NCBI GenBank assembly: GCA_033675265.1
Contig: JAUJYZ010000967.1
Span: forward strand, 154,001-218,000
From: Actinostola sp. cb2023
Taxonomy: Eukaryota; Cnidaria; Anthozoa; Actiniaria; Actinostolidae
Reading direction: 5' to 3'
Length of the DNA: 64,000 bases
Part shown: positions 35,141 through 46,372 of the stretch, piece after piece
How positions within the stretch are numbered: the stretch's first letter is position 1
Layout of the letters: each line of letters begins with the position of its first letter
Notes under the pieces: generated by a model
Told to the model about the DNA's origin: nothing
Seen by the model: only the letters and a program-made list of their open reading frames with translations
Databases searched by the model: none
Made by a program: the position numbers and the translations under genes

Positions 35141-36519
35141 CTGACAAAAAATAAAAATAAAGTAATTCATTAATGGTGTTATCCAAAGGCCTGGGCGGTA
35201 CGAGTAATGAGAACATCAATTCGGTCTCATTATTGAAAGGATTGCGTGTCAGACTTTACGTGTCCATGCTTGTTGTGGGAGGGGGATTGTAAGGTTTGGA
35301 AAGAGGAGATAGGTGTTAGGGGATTTGGAGGGTAATCTTGGTCGTCTAGCCATAGCGTTGAGTAGGCAAGCGAACCGGACAGTGTTTGTACCCATATCTC
35401 ATTAACATAACAATGAAGAATAAATAATATAGTACTATTCAAAGTCATTTGCATATAATATATTATGCATGCAATCCATTGTTATGATAATACAAGCCTC
35501 CTGATTGGCCAACAAGTGATTGAAATACGCCCTGCATAAATTAACTAACACACTTCGCAAGAAACCGTCCAAGACGCCAAAGTGGTTTTGTTACCCTCCC
35601 ACCCACCCTTATCTGTGTTCGGTGATCGCATCATTTCTATCGTTTGGCGGCAGGTTCTTTTTCCGTCTGCTTTTAGTGACTCTGCATTTTTGGGGGGGGG
35701 GAAAGACGTTAGGATACATTTCTATGTGCAACAACGGCAAAAGTACCCGACGCCAAACAACACGACACTTCGCGTCGTAGTAACTTACGAACCGGAGTGT
35801 TTGTACCCATATCTCATTAACATAACAATGAAGAATAAATAATATAGTACAATAATCATATACGAAGAACTTGGATGACTGATGAATATCCGTACATCTA
35901 CACTTCTTGTAGAACATGGAGAAACTCGTTTGTGATTTCATTTTGAAGAGTAAGTGACTCGCTACGTTTCTTTAGTGTTTAGTATAGTTATGATCTGTAT
36001 TTCTGTATCCGCAGTATTCATGTATTGATCTAGCTGCTTAACGAATCCAAATAACTGTGATTTATTGGATTATGATATAATAATATTTGAATAGTATTTG
36101 AAGATTAAACTAAGATTGTATTATAATATTTCTTGTATATAGTTTAGTACACGTTATTCATGTAGAGTGCAAATATTATATCCGTGAAATAAGCGCTAAG
36201 ATTTAGTACCAATTAACATTTTACAAGTAGACAACAATGATAAAGCATTTGGTGCTATTTATTAGTACTATTTAGTTAACGATTTCACGGATATAATATT
36301 TGCGCTCTAGTATTCTCTAAGTTAGTCATTAGTATTCCCTATATAGAGAATACTAATAAGGCTTTGAAACAAAAGAAAACAAAGCTTTATTAGTATTCTC
36401 TATATAGAGAATACTAATGAATCCATTGATAAAGCTCCTTTATGAGATATAGAGCGCACAAATGCTGGGGGCTGATTGGTCGAGTGAGTATGACTATATT
36501 CTAACATCTGTTAACTCAC

Positions 36520-37141
36520 CAGCGCCAAAATTTAACCACGCCAATTTTCTCACCTTCGCCATGTTACCATCCACATCTGTGCCGCGGTTAACATAGGCAT
36601 TTCGTAGGGACATCTTATATGACTTTATCATGTCTACAGTGACCTCGTAAATCTCAAGATTTGTTAACCCGCTTTCTCTCAATTTTGATATCCAGTCAGC
36701 TGGAGACTCAATGACTTCGAAACGTCGCGTTGCTGCCTCTATGTTTCCAAAGCGCCTGTCACAAATTGAATACGTGTGTCCTTCCAACAAGAACTTCAAA
36801 TCTACTCGCAAGAACCTGTTTGTATTTATCAGGTAATCACAATAAAAGAAGAGATAAGTCTCTTTAAATTGCCCAGGGCAACTGTCTGCCCATAGTATAA
36901 GATGATTGAACCCTGTCTGTAGTCTGGTTAACAAAAAATCCAACATTGAAATCACCTCGTCAGGACCTTCGCCTGCCACGGTACAAGGATATATAAATGC
37001 GTGGAGTTTTTTCGATCCTGCATCGAAAATGCTAAACAACCTTGTAGTTAGTCTCTTACAATAGTAGGCGTCCTGGCTTGAAATCTTTGGTATCTGAAGA
37101 GATGTATGGAAGTCCAACTGCAGAACTAGAGTTTTTGCCAT
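36520..37141 (-). CDS. DDE-like transposase core (DUF7869-type), exon
   Basis: The minus-strand frame starts at 37141 (MAKTLVLQLDFHTSLQIP) and runs 207 residues to a strong donor (GGCGCTG/GTGAGT) at 36520. It carries an aspartate at 10 (LQLDF), D86 in LILWADSCPGQFKE, GH at 121-122 and D128 in ICDRRFGNIE. The D...D-x-C-x-GQ-x-K...GH...DRxFG order is that of the transposon-derived family annotated as DUF7869 in invertebrates, expected to be an RNase H-fold DDE nuclease. Its amino-terminal half is probably the minus-strand frames at 39744-40764, 2.6 kb upstream. A TIR element begins 16 bases beyond the donor, so it sits in the next intron. Confidence 0.65.
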
Positions 37142-37294
37142 TTTTTTATATTGAACTCAGTTCGAAATTAACGCATCATTTCAATTTAAAATAACAGCGT
37201 GTGTTGTCAACGAACCGTTACTTGCTCGCGAGTGTGGATACGTAGGTAACTAGAATGCGCGCGCTATCCAATTACTAAGGATATAGCCGGTTAA

Positions 37295-37957
37295 GGCATG
37301 GGTCTCAAACATTTCAAAATGGCGTCCTTGAAAACAAGAGGGGTGGTCTATTTCTTTTCCTTTTTGTGATTATTCACTGAAACTTTGACAAATGTGATAA
37401 AGTCGAAACCTTAACCTATGTATATAGTTGTTTCTATGGAAACATGTAATCTGACCTTTGACCTTCAATATCAGCATTTTACATAAAAGTCTCCTGGAGG
37501 ACAATAAAAAGGTTTCGTAGGATGGATATTTCTATGTGAATAAATCAGAGCTAGTGTGTAGTCTCTCGGTCTAATTTGAAAATTTGCTTAACTTGTTTGG
37601 AATTAGCCTCATAAAGGTACACATGAAATTTGATACTCTTTATTTTCTTCTTTGTTATAATATTATTTCATGATATCTAATTGGAGCGATAAACTTGAAG
37701 GCATATAGTATCATATAGAATGCTTAATAATCCAATACATCAGTCAAAAAAATTCCATACTCCCGAGGCCTTGAAAGTTATTTTTCAAAACTTCAGTTCA
37801 AAGGTCAAGTGTGATGTCACCATGGTTACCATATTAATAAAAATTAACAAAGCGTTGATCTTAATGATGTGTCCTTAACTGTAGTCTCTACAGTAAAACT
37901 AGATGATATTACAGCCGTTCTAAGCTTTTATGGGCGTGGTCGTCTTGGACCCGTGCC
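37295..37957. mobile_element. 663-bp TTAA-flanked mini-element
   Basis: Ends GGCATGGGTC and GACCCGTGCC, flanked by TTAA at 37291-37294 and 37958-37961. A TTAA duplication is typical of piggyBac and Kolobok families. No transposase; it interrupts the space between the two halves of the transposase gene. Confidence 0.65.
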
Positions 37958-38104
37958 TTAATGCCCCTGAGTATTTCTACATTTCTTGGATGTACTGCGT
38001 ACCGAATATTTTTATGTTATGAAATAAAACGTTTTTTCTGTGCAAACTGATTTGGCCTCAAAGACGTGGTGAATATTATTCGAGTTCGAGCATGCGCGCT
38101 TAGA

Positions 38105-38246
<142 letters not shown>

Positions 38247-38299
38247 ACTAGTTTCTTCCTTTGCCTTAGTATACAGATATATTTCCAAAAAACATTACG

Positions 38300-38830
38300 T
38301 CAGCAATAGGTGAAAATAATAGAAATAAAAATAAAACATTTTTTTACATTCCATAAACCGACGTTATCAGTGTATAGATTAATCCTACTGTTTCGACCCG
38401 GGTTCAATTTGGAATTAATTTTCCCGAGTGTGTTTGTGAAAATTTGAGGTCTTTGCATCTCACCTGTCACGTGACATTTCAAATTTTCACCGAAGACAAA
38501 CGAAAATATCATAACTTGAAAGAGCATATTAGTAAAAGTTGAAAATTTCAAAAGAATCAAGCAAATAAGACAAAATTAAAGTTAAAGGCTTTCAAAGTTT
38601 TCCGCCTAGCTTGACAATGATTTGTGTGGGTGTTTCATAAATATTGTCCTATTTACTTACTTCCCTTCAAACTTTCCACTTTTACTAACTTTAGCATGCT
38701 CTTTCTAGATATGTCATTTTTGCTGGTCTTCGGTAAAGATTTAAAAAGTCACGTGATAGGTAACACAAGTCCATTAAGACGATATTTATTTACTAGCCAT
38801 AAATTTCAATTTTCGCCGTTTGGATAAAGA
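38300..38830. repeat. Two diverged inverted copies of one repeat
   Basis: The complement of 38300-38590 aligns with 38600-38830 through motifs such as GTCTTCGGTRAARATTTRAAA and GTCACGTGAYAGGT. Similarity is moderate, so the foldback is old. Confidence 0.6.
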
Positions 38831-39061
38831 ATCTAAATTCAATTCATTTTTAATTACCAAGCACAAACTAAGCAAAGTAAAATGTCTGCCTAAAACTGGT
38901 TTAGCGTTGTACAGTCATTGTACCCGCTTAGTTTTAATTCACATTCGAGGCATTCAAAGGGAAAACATAGTAATAGTACTGAAATACTGATAGATCGGCT
39001 AGCCCATGTGGGCAGTTTTCATTTCAAAATATAATGTTCACGAAGAAAAACCCCACATATA

Positions 39062-39640
39062 CAGTCGAAGCTCTCGTAAGCGGCCATCTCGGGAATTCGA
39101 AAAAGTGGTCGATATTAGAGCTGGTCGCTTATACTGTACGAAAATGGGCTCTAATAAGCGACCACGCGCTGAAACAATTACGAGAGCTTTTAGCTCTTGT
39201 GATGTAAATATTCTGTAATACGTAAGCACGAAAGCTGCCCATTACTACAGTATTGTAATTATAATGCGCATATGCAAACAACGTTTCACTCAACAGTATT
39301 TGAGTTTATTGAATAAGTGGTCGCTAACGTAGAACTTATAAAAACAAAGGAACCACGTACTAGTTGGAAATTCACCATTCCCCTTATGACGTAGTGATAC
39401 CACTACTACCAGAATCCTTTTCGTAGCTTCTTTTGTTATTCTAATTCACTGGCCATACCTTGGTACTCTCATAGGAATTAAAACATTTGAATAAGAATAA
39501 GAATTCGAAAAGGATTCTGGTAGTAGTGGTATCGATACGTCATAAGGGAAATCGGGAATTACCCAAAATGATCGCGGTACGTCTCTAGCTTATACGGGAG
39601 CGGTCGCTTACGAGAGTGATCGCAAGGAGAGCTTCGACTG
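39062..39640. mobile_element. 579-bp mariner-type mini-element with nested hairpin
   Basis: Ends CAGTCGAAGCTCTCGTAAGC and GAGAGCTTCGACTG, flanked by TA (39060-39061, 39641-39642). Subterminal copies of GGTCGCTTA/TAAGCGACC are present. Inside, 39378-39558 forms a second hairpin (CCTTATGACGTAGTGATACC and its complement). No transposase. Confidence 0.75.
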
Positions 39641-39743
39641 TATAGTTTATAATTTGCACTACAATGCAAATGACAGGAAGGCTGTAATTTGCGCTGTAGT
39701 GCATGCAAATGACATTTGAAATGAACTGCTCTTAGCCTTCTTA

Positions 39744-40764
39744 TTAATTATGGTCTCCTGATTTAGCTAATACGCGAATGTCATAATCTAAAGCTCCGTA
39801 CCTCAGTTCACTTTCTTTCAGATGGGTGTCTAATTCCAGTTTGATTTCAATTAGTTCTTGGTGCTTTTGTTTCCTTCCGTTAATGGTGACCTGTAGTGGC
39901 AACGCCGTCTCGATGTTACGCAGCTGCTTCGAACGACTGTCGCAAAATTGGTAAGTATCTTGTCTGGCCATGCGAAACGAATATCGATAACTCATGACTT
40001 TGATGAAGATGCCTCTGAAAGCAGTGTAACTCAAAGGTGGTCCCTTATTCTTCTTCTTCAGGCGAGTTGACTTGATGTTCGGATTGTTACTAATAAATTC
40101 ATTCCACATTCCTCGCATGCTGTTTTTTTGGATCCAAATAAAGCTTGTAAGTTGTTTCTCGTCTATAGTGGCTTGGGAGTGGATTGTGCTGTTTGATAAA
40201 GGCAACTACCGCATCAACAGTGGACTGGATAAGTTTTCTGGCATTGTTGTTGTGTTTGCCTCTTAAATCGCTATTTAACGTCGGAGCGCCTGGAACTTGC
40301 TTTTTGACAATCAACGAAATCTTCTTATCAGAAATAGCGAAACACTTTTTGAAAGCCATCTTACATACCTTCCCAAGTGAAGCAATGCTATAGATCATTT
40401 TGCATTGTCCGTTGAATTGAATAGTTCGTCGAATGTGATTTGAAATGGAGTAGTTTTGGCTTTCATAATTTTGGGAATACACTTGACGTCGCTGAAATGC
40501 AATGTCTCTTCTACTTAAACTACTTAAGCAGTTCTTTCTGCAGCATTGTAAATTCAGGGTGTGGATATTTGTGAACGGTGCGTTTCTTCTCAGGCTATTT
40601 TTCTTTTCTTTTAAAACATAGATTCTCTTCATTTTAGCTCGACGCTTAAATGTTTTTCCTCTCTGCACAGAACTATCGGTTGGTGCTTTGTTTCCTCTAT
40701 GTTGCCAAGGGCTTCGTGGATCGTATCTGTACAACAAATCTTGCTCAACGTCCGAGGAGTACAT
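39744..40764 (-). pseudogene. Amino-terminal half of the DUF7869-type transposase, frameshifted
   Basis: Two overlapping minus-strand frames together read like the first half of the DUF7869 family. The 5' frame (from 40764) has a basic region, then VCKMAFKKCFAISDKKISLI, RGKHNNNARK, VVAFIKQHNPLPSHYRRETT and YLDP. The second (to 39744) continues with MWNEFISNNPN, then SYTAFRGIFIKVMSYRYSF and a DTYQFCDS segment. The switch lies in a run of seven A at about 40124-40132, a typical place for a one-base error. A stop follows at 39744 with no clear donor. A TAG microsatellite begins about 25 bases upstream of the first ATG. Confidence 0.6.
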
Positions 40765-40789
40765 GGGAGCAGCAACAATAGTTGATGTA

Positions 40790-41130
<341 letters not shown>

Positions 41131-41867
41131 TGTAGTGGTACAGTAGTCGCAGCAACAGCAGCAGCAAATTAATAACTGCTTTTCTTGTGCATTTTTCGTG
41201 TTGCGCGCGTTTACGTCAATTTAACAAATTTGAAACGCATGAATTTTGCCTGCGCGCGCAAAAACAAAAACAGGGAAATTGAACTTTTGCGCGAATTTCC
41301 CACCACAACGTGAAAAGCGCCACGTGACATTTTTATTCTCGCAACCCTTTTATTGTAGTATGCTTAGTTCAGTGTCAATGCACAAGAAACGCGAAGAAAC
41401 TCTTTTTATTATCAAACGTATATCCGTGCATTGCATGTGCGTTTTGGGTTCCCTGTGGCAACTAGAGCAACGCCTGCCGATTTACGTGTTACTTTCCCCA
41501 TACAATGTACGCATGCATATGATCATGATCAAAAAATCCCAATATATACTTGCAGTGCATAGTTGATCGACTAAAATCATGGATATCTCAATCGAATGTA
41601 AGTTTGAAGGGCTCCATTGGCTACAGTTACGTACGTGTACCAGTTATAGGCAGTAAATCTGTACATTTATAAGCTTATATCATCGAATATCTCAAATTTA
41701 TACCGATCGACGCTGCATGTATGTGTGTGTAATTAAATGTGTATATATAAGTGTGAAGAATTATATATATGTCAGAATTGCTTAAATACACGATCAAAAC
41801 ATACCAATATAGTTACAATGAATAGTTGATCGACTAAAACTTAACATTAATGAATGCATGATATATC
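41131..41867. other. Noncoding stretch
   Basis: AT-rich with short CG-rich patches (about 41200-41330). No exon borders, domain-like frame or named repeat found; 41780-41850 has diverged similarity to 41545-41590 (AGTTGATCGACTAAAA). Confidence 0.5.
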
Positions 41868-42161
41868 ACAGCTATTTCAAAAAAGGTTGATGAAGGTTTT
41901 GTTGCATATCTTGCATGTTGCATACCAAGTCCGAAATGCACTATGGCCGATGTGAATGGAGTCAGCGAAAGGTCACAACAATATGGACTCTGGAATTTTC
42001 CCAAACTTTATCTTCGCAATATGGAGCCGGCATTAAGTTTCTTCTGTATTTGCATGCAGACATTGTTTACATATGATCCACAATACATTTCGGGCTTGGT
42101 ATGCAACATGCAAGATCCAAGATGCAACAAAACTGGCACCAACCTTTTTTGAAATAGCTGT
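41868..42161. mobile_element. 294-bp hairpin mini-element
   Basis: Ends ACAGCTATTTCAAAAAAGGT and its complement, with further pairing through GTTGCAT and CTTGCATGTTGCATACCAAG. The middle 120 bases are unpaired. It lies immediately left of the composite at 42167 and its right flank supplies the TATATA that could be that element's target site. Confidence 0.75.
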
Positions 42162-42166
42162 ATATA

Positions 42167-43667
42167 TGAGATCTGATCACACAAAAAGGAGTTTCGTTGT
42201 TAGACCCCTTTGATAAATTCGATTCATGAAATATTTGATAAATTGGAAGCCACACCCAAATGAATTAAGCCCCCTTTTGTGCGAACATCTCTCATGATGA
42301 CGACACAACCCGGAGGCATTCATTACTAGTATACGTACCTACGCTGGACTTGGAAGAAACGCGCGATATAGCCAGTTTGAAGTACCAGTCAGTCCATGCA
42401 TAAATACAAATCTGAAAACTGTAAGAAAGGATTGCATGCTTGTAGTACAATAAATGTCCACTCTACAGCACGCATTGCCGCGCCCCATCCAGTGCTAGCA
42501 TTTAGCCTTGCAATATATGCAGAAAATACCGCCAACAAACACGCGAAACTGTCCGTCATAAGGCGAAAACCTTTATAACAACGTCACGATCATTACACAA
42601 CATTGATGACGACACAACCCGGAGGCATTCATTACTAGTATACGTACCTACGCTGGACTTGGAAGAAACGCGCGATATAGCCAGTTTGAAGTACCTGCTG
42701 TCAGTCCATGCATAAATACAAATCTGAAAACTGTAAGAAAGGATTGCATGCTTGTAGTACAATAAATGTCCACTCTACAGCACGCATTGCCGCGCCCCAT
42801 CCAGTGCTAGCATTTAGCCTTGCAATATATGCAGAAAATACCGCCAACAAACACGCGAAACTGTCCGTCATAAGGCGAAAACCTTTATAACAACGTCACG
42901 ATCATTACACAACATTGATGACGACACAATCCGGAGGCATTCATTACTAGTATACGTACCTACGCTGGACTTGGAAGAAACGCGCGATATAGCCAGTTTG
43001 AAGTACCTGCAGTCAGTCCATGCATAAATACAAATCTGAAAACTGTAAGAAAGGATTGCATGCTTGTAGTACAATAAATGTCCACTCTACAGCACGCATT
43101 GCCGCGCCCCATCCAGTGCTAGCATTTAGCCTTGCAATATATGCAGAAAATACCGCCAACAAACACGCGAAACTGTCCGTCATAAGGCGAAAACCTTTAC
43201 AACAACGTCACGATCATTACACAACAATTGATGACGACACAACCCGGAGGCATTCATTACTAGTATACGTACCTACGCTGGACTTGGAAGAAACGCGCGA
43301 TATAGCCAGTTTGAAGTACCTGCAGTCAGTCCATGCATAAATACAAATCTGAAAACTGTAAGAAAGGATTGCATGCTTGTAGTACAATAAATGTCCACTC
43401 TACAGCACGCATTGCCGCGCCCCATCCAGTGCTAGCATTTAGCCTTGCAATATATGCAGAAAATACCGCCAACAAACACGCGAAACTGTCCGTCATAAGG
43501 CGAAAACCTTTATAACAACGTCACGATCATTACACAACATGAGATCTGATCACACAAAAAGGAGTTTCGTTGTTAGACCCCTTTGATAAATTCGATTCAT
43601 GAAATATTTGATAAATTGGAAGCCACACCCAAATGAATTAAGCCCCCTTTTGTGCGAACATCTCTCA
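42167..43667. mobile_element. Composite: two 128-bp ends around four 312-bp units
   Basis: Identical 128-bp direct repeats stand at 42167-42294 and 43540-43667, each starting TG and ending CA. Between them are four units of 309-313 bp starting at 42295, 42604, 42916 and 43229. TATATA flanks both sides. The layout resembles a small LTR element without coding region, but no tRNA-primer site or polypurine tract is evident. The 128-bp ends also have inverted termini of their own (TGAGATCTGATCACACAAAA against TGAGAGATGTTCGCACAAAA), so each could be a mini-element. The 60-residue frame in every unit follows from the DNA repeat and is not taken as a gene. Confidence 0.8.
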
Positions 43668-43690
43668 TATATATATGACGTGGAAAATTA

Positions 43691-43698
43691 CTATAAAT
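43691..43698 (+). promoter_or_regulatory. TATA-like box upstream of the EndoU-like gene
   Basis: CTATAAAT lies 39-46 bases before the ATG at 43737, a spacing that would place transcription start a few bases ahead of the coding region. Motif-only evidence. Confidence 0.35.
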
Positions 43699-43736
43699 TA
43701 GAGAGGTCAAACATTCATCAAACATTCTGAATCAAG

Positions 43737-44131
43737 ATGGCAAGGGAAAAATCAATTGTAACATTTTTAAAGCAGTCAGCTCTAGATGAAGAAGGAAAAG
43801 AACATATCAGAGAACGTCATATCTCCAAAACATTATTCCCGGGTAAATCAAAGTTCATCATTGAAGAGGAAGAGATTTGGGACAGTATCCAAGGAGCAAT
43901 TTACCAAGCCGTGAAAGAGGAGAAGGTGGATGCTGTATTTACGGATGAATCGCAAAATCTTGCAACCGTAGTTGTACGGAAAGTATTTGAAAAAGATATC
44001 GGAAATAATTTTTATAATGATATGAAAATGGATAGAAGTATGGCGGTTATCATAAGATATCATAAAGTAATAACGACCTACCCTGTCGATATTAATCGTT
44101 TTCACAATGGAAGTTTACGACCAGAGTTTAA
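43737..44131 (+). pseudogene. EndoU-like nuclease gene, 5' part, split by a transposon
   Basis: The frame starts at an ATG after an A-rich leader (AATCAAGATGG). It holds H23 and H28 in KEHIRERHIS, GKSKF at 36-40, an IG at 88-89, and YHKVITTYP ending near 116. This order (paired histidines, K-S-x-F, then a strand ending in T-x-YP) resembles the bacterial EndoU/BECR group of small metal-independent RNases; the match is by motif pattern only and could be wrong. At 44128-44131 a TTAA marks entry of a 10.5 kb element; the frame then reads 5 residues of element end and stops at 44147. The other part of the gene lies at 54608-54747. Whether the split gene is ever spliced or expressed is unknown. Confidence 0.5.
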
Positions 44132-44232
44132 GGTGACTCCAACATAATTGCGAGTGCATTCTGTGATTTTTTTTAACTCGCTCGTATCGCGTCAAAAACA
44201 CTCGGATATTTCTGCATTTAACACATGTAATA

Positions 44233-44698
44233 ACTCAAACATGTAGGCTTTTAAGGGTGTATTCAAAATTTTATTTTTCAGTCGCGTTTGCCGTTACGGG
44301 CCGATTTTCTAACAGTGGTTTTTCATAATATTGTCCTCCTGTTCGCTCAAAAATCGTACGATTTCTACGAAACTTCAGATTCTTGTTAAATAGATTGTCA
44401 TAATTTTGTCAGCCGGGTTTAAAAAAAATCTCTCGACTGCAAGTTGCGCGGCCTAAAAACTGACCATAAAAATAATGCCGCGCAACTTGCAGTCGAGAGA
44501 TTTTTTTTAAACCCGGCTGACAAAATTATGACAATCTATTTAACAAGAATCTGAAGTTTCGTAGAAATCGTACGATTTTTTTGAGCGAACAGGAGGACAA
44601 TATTATGAAAAACCACTGTTAGAAAATCGGCCCGTAACGGCAAACGCGACTGAAAAATAAAATTTTGAATACACCCTTAAAAGCCTACATGTTTGAGT
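44233..44698. mobile_element. 466-bp near-perfect palindromic mini-element
   Basis: Arms of about 220 bases starting ACTCAAACATGTAGGC are almost identical in inverse, with a spacer of about 24 bases near 44455-44480. TA stands at both borders (44231-44232, 44699-44700). Comparison with the intact right-hand inverted end at 54480-54530 shows it was inserted into the left end of the TTAA element. Confidence 0.85.
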
Positions 44699-44762
44699 TA
44701 AACAGGTTATTTTTTAAGTTCCGATATTCTGAAGTAGAGTTTCTGGCAAAAATTACACCAAA

Positions 44763-44898
44763 GCACTAATATTTTACCAAGATAATGGTAAGAATTTTCA
44801 TTTTTAGTCACATAACAACCAACTTCTGTAATATTGGAAAGCACAGTTCTGATAGCAACAAATCCTACCAACAACATAAAAACAAGACAACGTTTCAT
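44763..44898 (-). CDS. Possible signal-peptide exon
   Basis: On the minus strand ATG at 44898 begins MKRCLVFMLLVGFVAIRTVL, a plausible secretion signal (basic start, hydrophobic core), followed by SNITEVGCYVTKNENSYHYL and a donor (TATCTTG/GTAAAA). The coding part would be about 45 residues. No downstream exon was found in the short sequence left before the hairpin. It could be a chance frame; an ATG slightly upstream in frame adds residues. Confidence 0.25.
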
Positions 44899-45109
44899 TT
44901 CACATCCATTTAATACACTCTTATTACCAAATATCAAAATATGGGAAAATTTACAGTCTCATAGGTTAAAATGTGCCAACGACGTTTGGTTGAGTTCTAA
45001 GTGTATGACATAGTATTTGACTATTATGTACAAAATGGTATAATCAATTCAATAACTGATTTTCATACCAGACTGGTAAATTACTCATGAATTCAATTAC
45101 TTCTTAACT

Positions 45110-45680
45110 GGATGAAGCTCGAAAAGTCTTCGGAAATTTCTGCGGACTTTTTGTCTATATCTGGTAAAATACTATACCAACTGAGCAGAGCTCAAAAAGT
45201 CTGCGGAAATTTCTGCAGACTTTTTGTCTATATCTGATAAATTACTGTATACCAACTGAGCAGAGCTCAAAAAGTCTTCGGAAATTTCTGCGGACTTTCT
45301 GAGCAGAGCTCAAAAAGTCTTCGGAAATTTCTGCGGACTTTTTGTCTATATCTGGTAAAATACTATACCAACTGAGCAGAGCTCAAAAAGTCTTTGGAAA
45401 TTTCTGCGGACTTTTTATCTATATCTGGTAAATTACTGTATACCAACTAAGCAGAGCTCAAAAAGTCTTCGGAAATTTCTGCGGACTTTTTGTCTATATC
45501 TGGTAAATTACTGTATACCAACCAAGCCGGCTCAAAAAGTATTCGGAAATTTCTGCAGACTTTTTGTCTATATCTGGTAAATTACTGAATACATGTAATA
45601 ATAATAATAATAATTTTATTTCTATAGTACTAAATCCACTATACCAGCTGAGCAGAGCTCAAAAAGTCTTATTTTTCTCT
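45110..45680. repeat. Left subterminal satellite array of the TTAA element
   Basis: About seven monomers of 75-80 bp containing GAGCTCAAAAAGTCTTCGGA and AATTTCTGCGGACTTTTTGT, then TCTATATCTGGTAAATTACT. Each includes an imperfect palindrome of the form AAAAAGTC...GACTTTTT. Orientation is opposite to the array at 53500-54290. Confidence 0.93.
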
Positions 45681-45946
45681 ATATCTGTGTTTGGAAATCC
45701 TGCCATCTTCCAAAGTGAACCCATAGTAAATCACACTCTGTTCGGGTATGATTGATGGGCCATATTGGCCAAGTGGTCCATTTCTTGTTATAGCCCTCCT
45801 TCAGCCATTGAACTTTAAAAGTATCAAGATTCACTTCCAGAACAGTGGCAATATTTGGGGGTCTAAAGTTTTCCAAAGTTACAGCTACGACATCACCAAC
45901 ATTAGCCGCTGCATAATCTGCTACTTTAGTAACATTTTCTAGCCTT
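45679..45946 (-). CDS. Candidate terminal exon with an SH3/chromo-like segment
   Basis: A minus-strand acceptor (CATGACCTTACAG) at 45947 opens a frame with NVGDVVAVTLENFRPPNIAT followed by VLEVNLDTFKVQWLKEGYNK and KWTTW, ending at a stop near 45679 on the edge of the satellite array. The hydrophobic beta pattern with VxWL...W..W resembles small SH3-like barrels found at the ends of transposon proteins, but I cannot name the family. It may be the only remaining coding piece of the TTAA element. Confidence 0.35.
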
Positions 45947-46089
45947 CTGTAAGGTCATGTGTATAGCTGTTGAATAATATGCAACATGTTAGTTAGTACG
46001 ACTATGGCAAAGCAATATAAAATGGTTGGTTATGGTAATATACTGTACTGTTATTCAGGATAAAAGAATTACAGTGAATAAGTCATTAC

Positions 46090-46372
46090 AGTACGTACAT
46101 GTGTATATAAGTCATACATGACAACTGACGTATATAAGTCATACATGACAACTGACGTATATACATGTAAGTCATACATGACAACTGACGTATATAAGTC
46201 ATACATGACAACTGACGTATATAAGTCATACATGACAACTGACGTAAATGTATATACATGTAAGTCATACATGACAACTGACGTACATGTATATAAGTCA
46301 TACATGACAACTGATGCGGTAAATGTATATAAGTCATACATGACAGCTGACGTATATAAGTCATACATGTAA
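46090..46372. repeat. Minisatellite AAGTCATACATGACAACTGA
   Basis: About nine copies of a 27-36 bp unit with CGTATATAAGTCATACATGA. Some units have a TACATGTA insertion. The tyrosine-rich and threonine-rich peptide frames across it are artefacts. Confidence 0.95.

Larger units (their letters stand above)
31967..35850. mobile_element. 3.9 kb insertion made of two head-to-tail copies
   Basis: Starts TATTCAAAGTCATTTGCATA. The same 153 bases recur at 35436-35588, and the end sequence CGAACCGGA...AATATAGTAC recurs at 35381-35435 and 35789-35850. So a long copy (31967-35435) is followed directly by a 415-bp copy sharing both ends. No target duplication is visible on comparison with the empty site in the duplicated block. 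The first 40 bases hold an imperfect palindrome (TGCATATAATATATTATGCA). Head-to-tail copies without a target duplication fit a rolling-circle (Helitron-like) element, but no Rep/helicase or clear CTRR end is seen. Confidence 0.65.
31643..36504. mobile_element. TTAGAATATAG TIR element, third copy, split by an insertion
   Basis: Both ends match the elements at 18038 and 26729 (TTAGAATATAG ... CTATATTCTAA). The family sequence is continuous from 31643 to 31966 and from 35851 to 36504. The break falls at TATATCGC/AATAATC of the uninterrupted copies. Its right end lies just outside a splice-donor-like site at 36520 of the transposase gene. Confidence 0.75.

Noticed and set aside
42396..43515. Four identical 60-codon frames MHKYKSENCKKGLH...
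   Set aside because: Identity follows from the DNA repeat; the peptide has no domain and the nucleotide changes show no coding pattern that I can see.
42295..43539. Hammerhead retrozyme tandem repeat
   Set aside because: The size would fit, but I found no CUGANGA...GAAA core on either strand of the 312-bp unit or in the 128-bp ends.
43737..44131. Bacterial contamination
   Set aside because: The EndoU-like frame has a bacterial-type look, but it is joined directly to eukaryotic mobile elements on both sides and contains a TTAA transposon.
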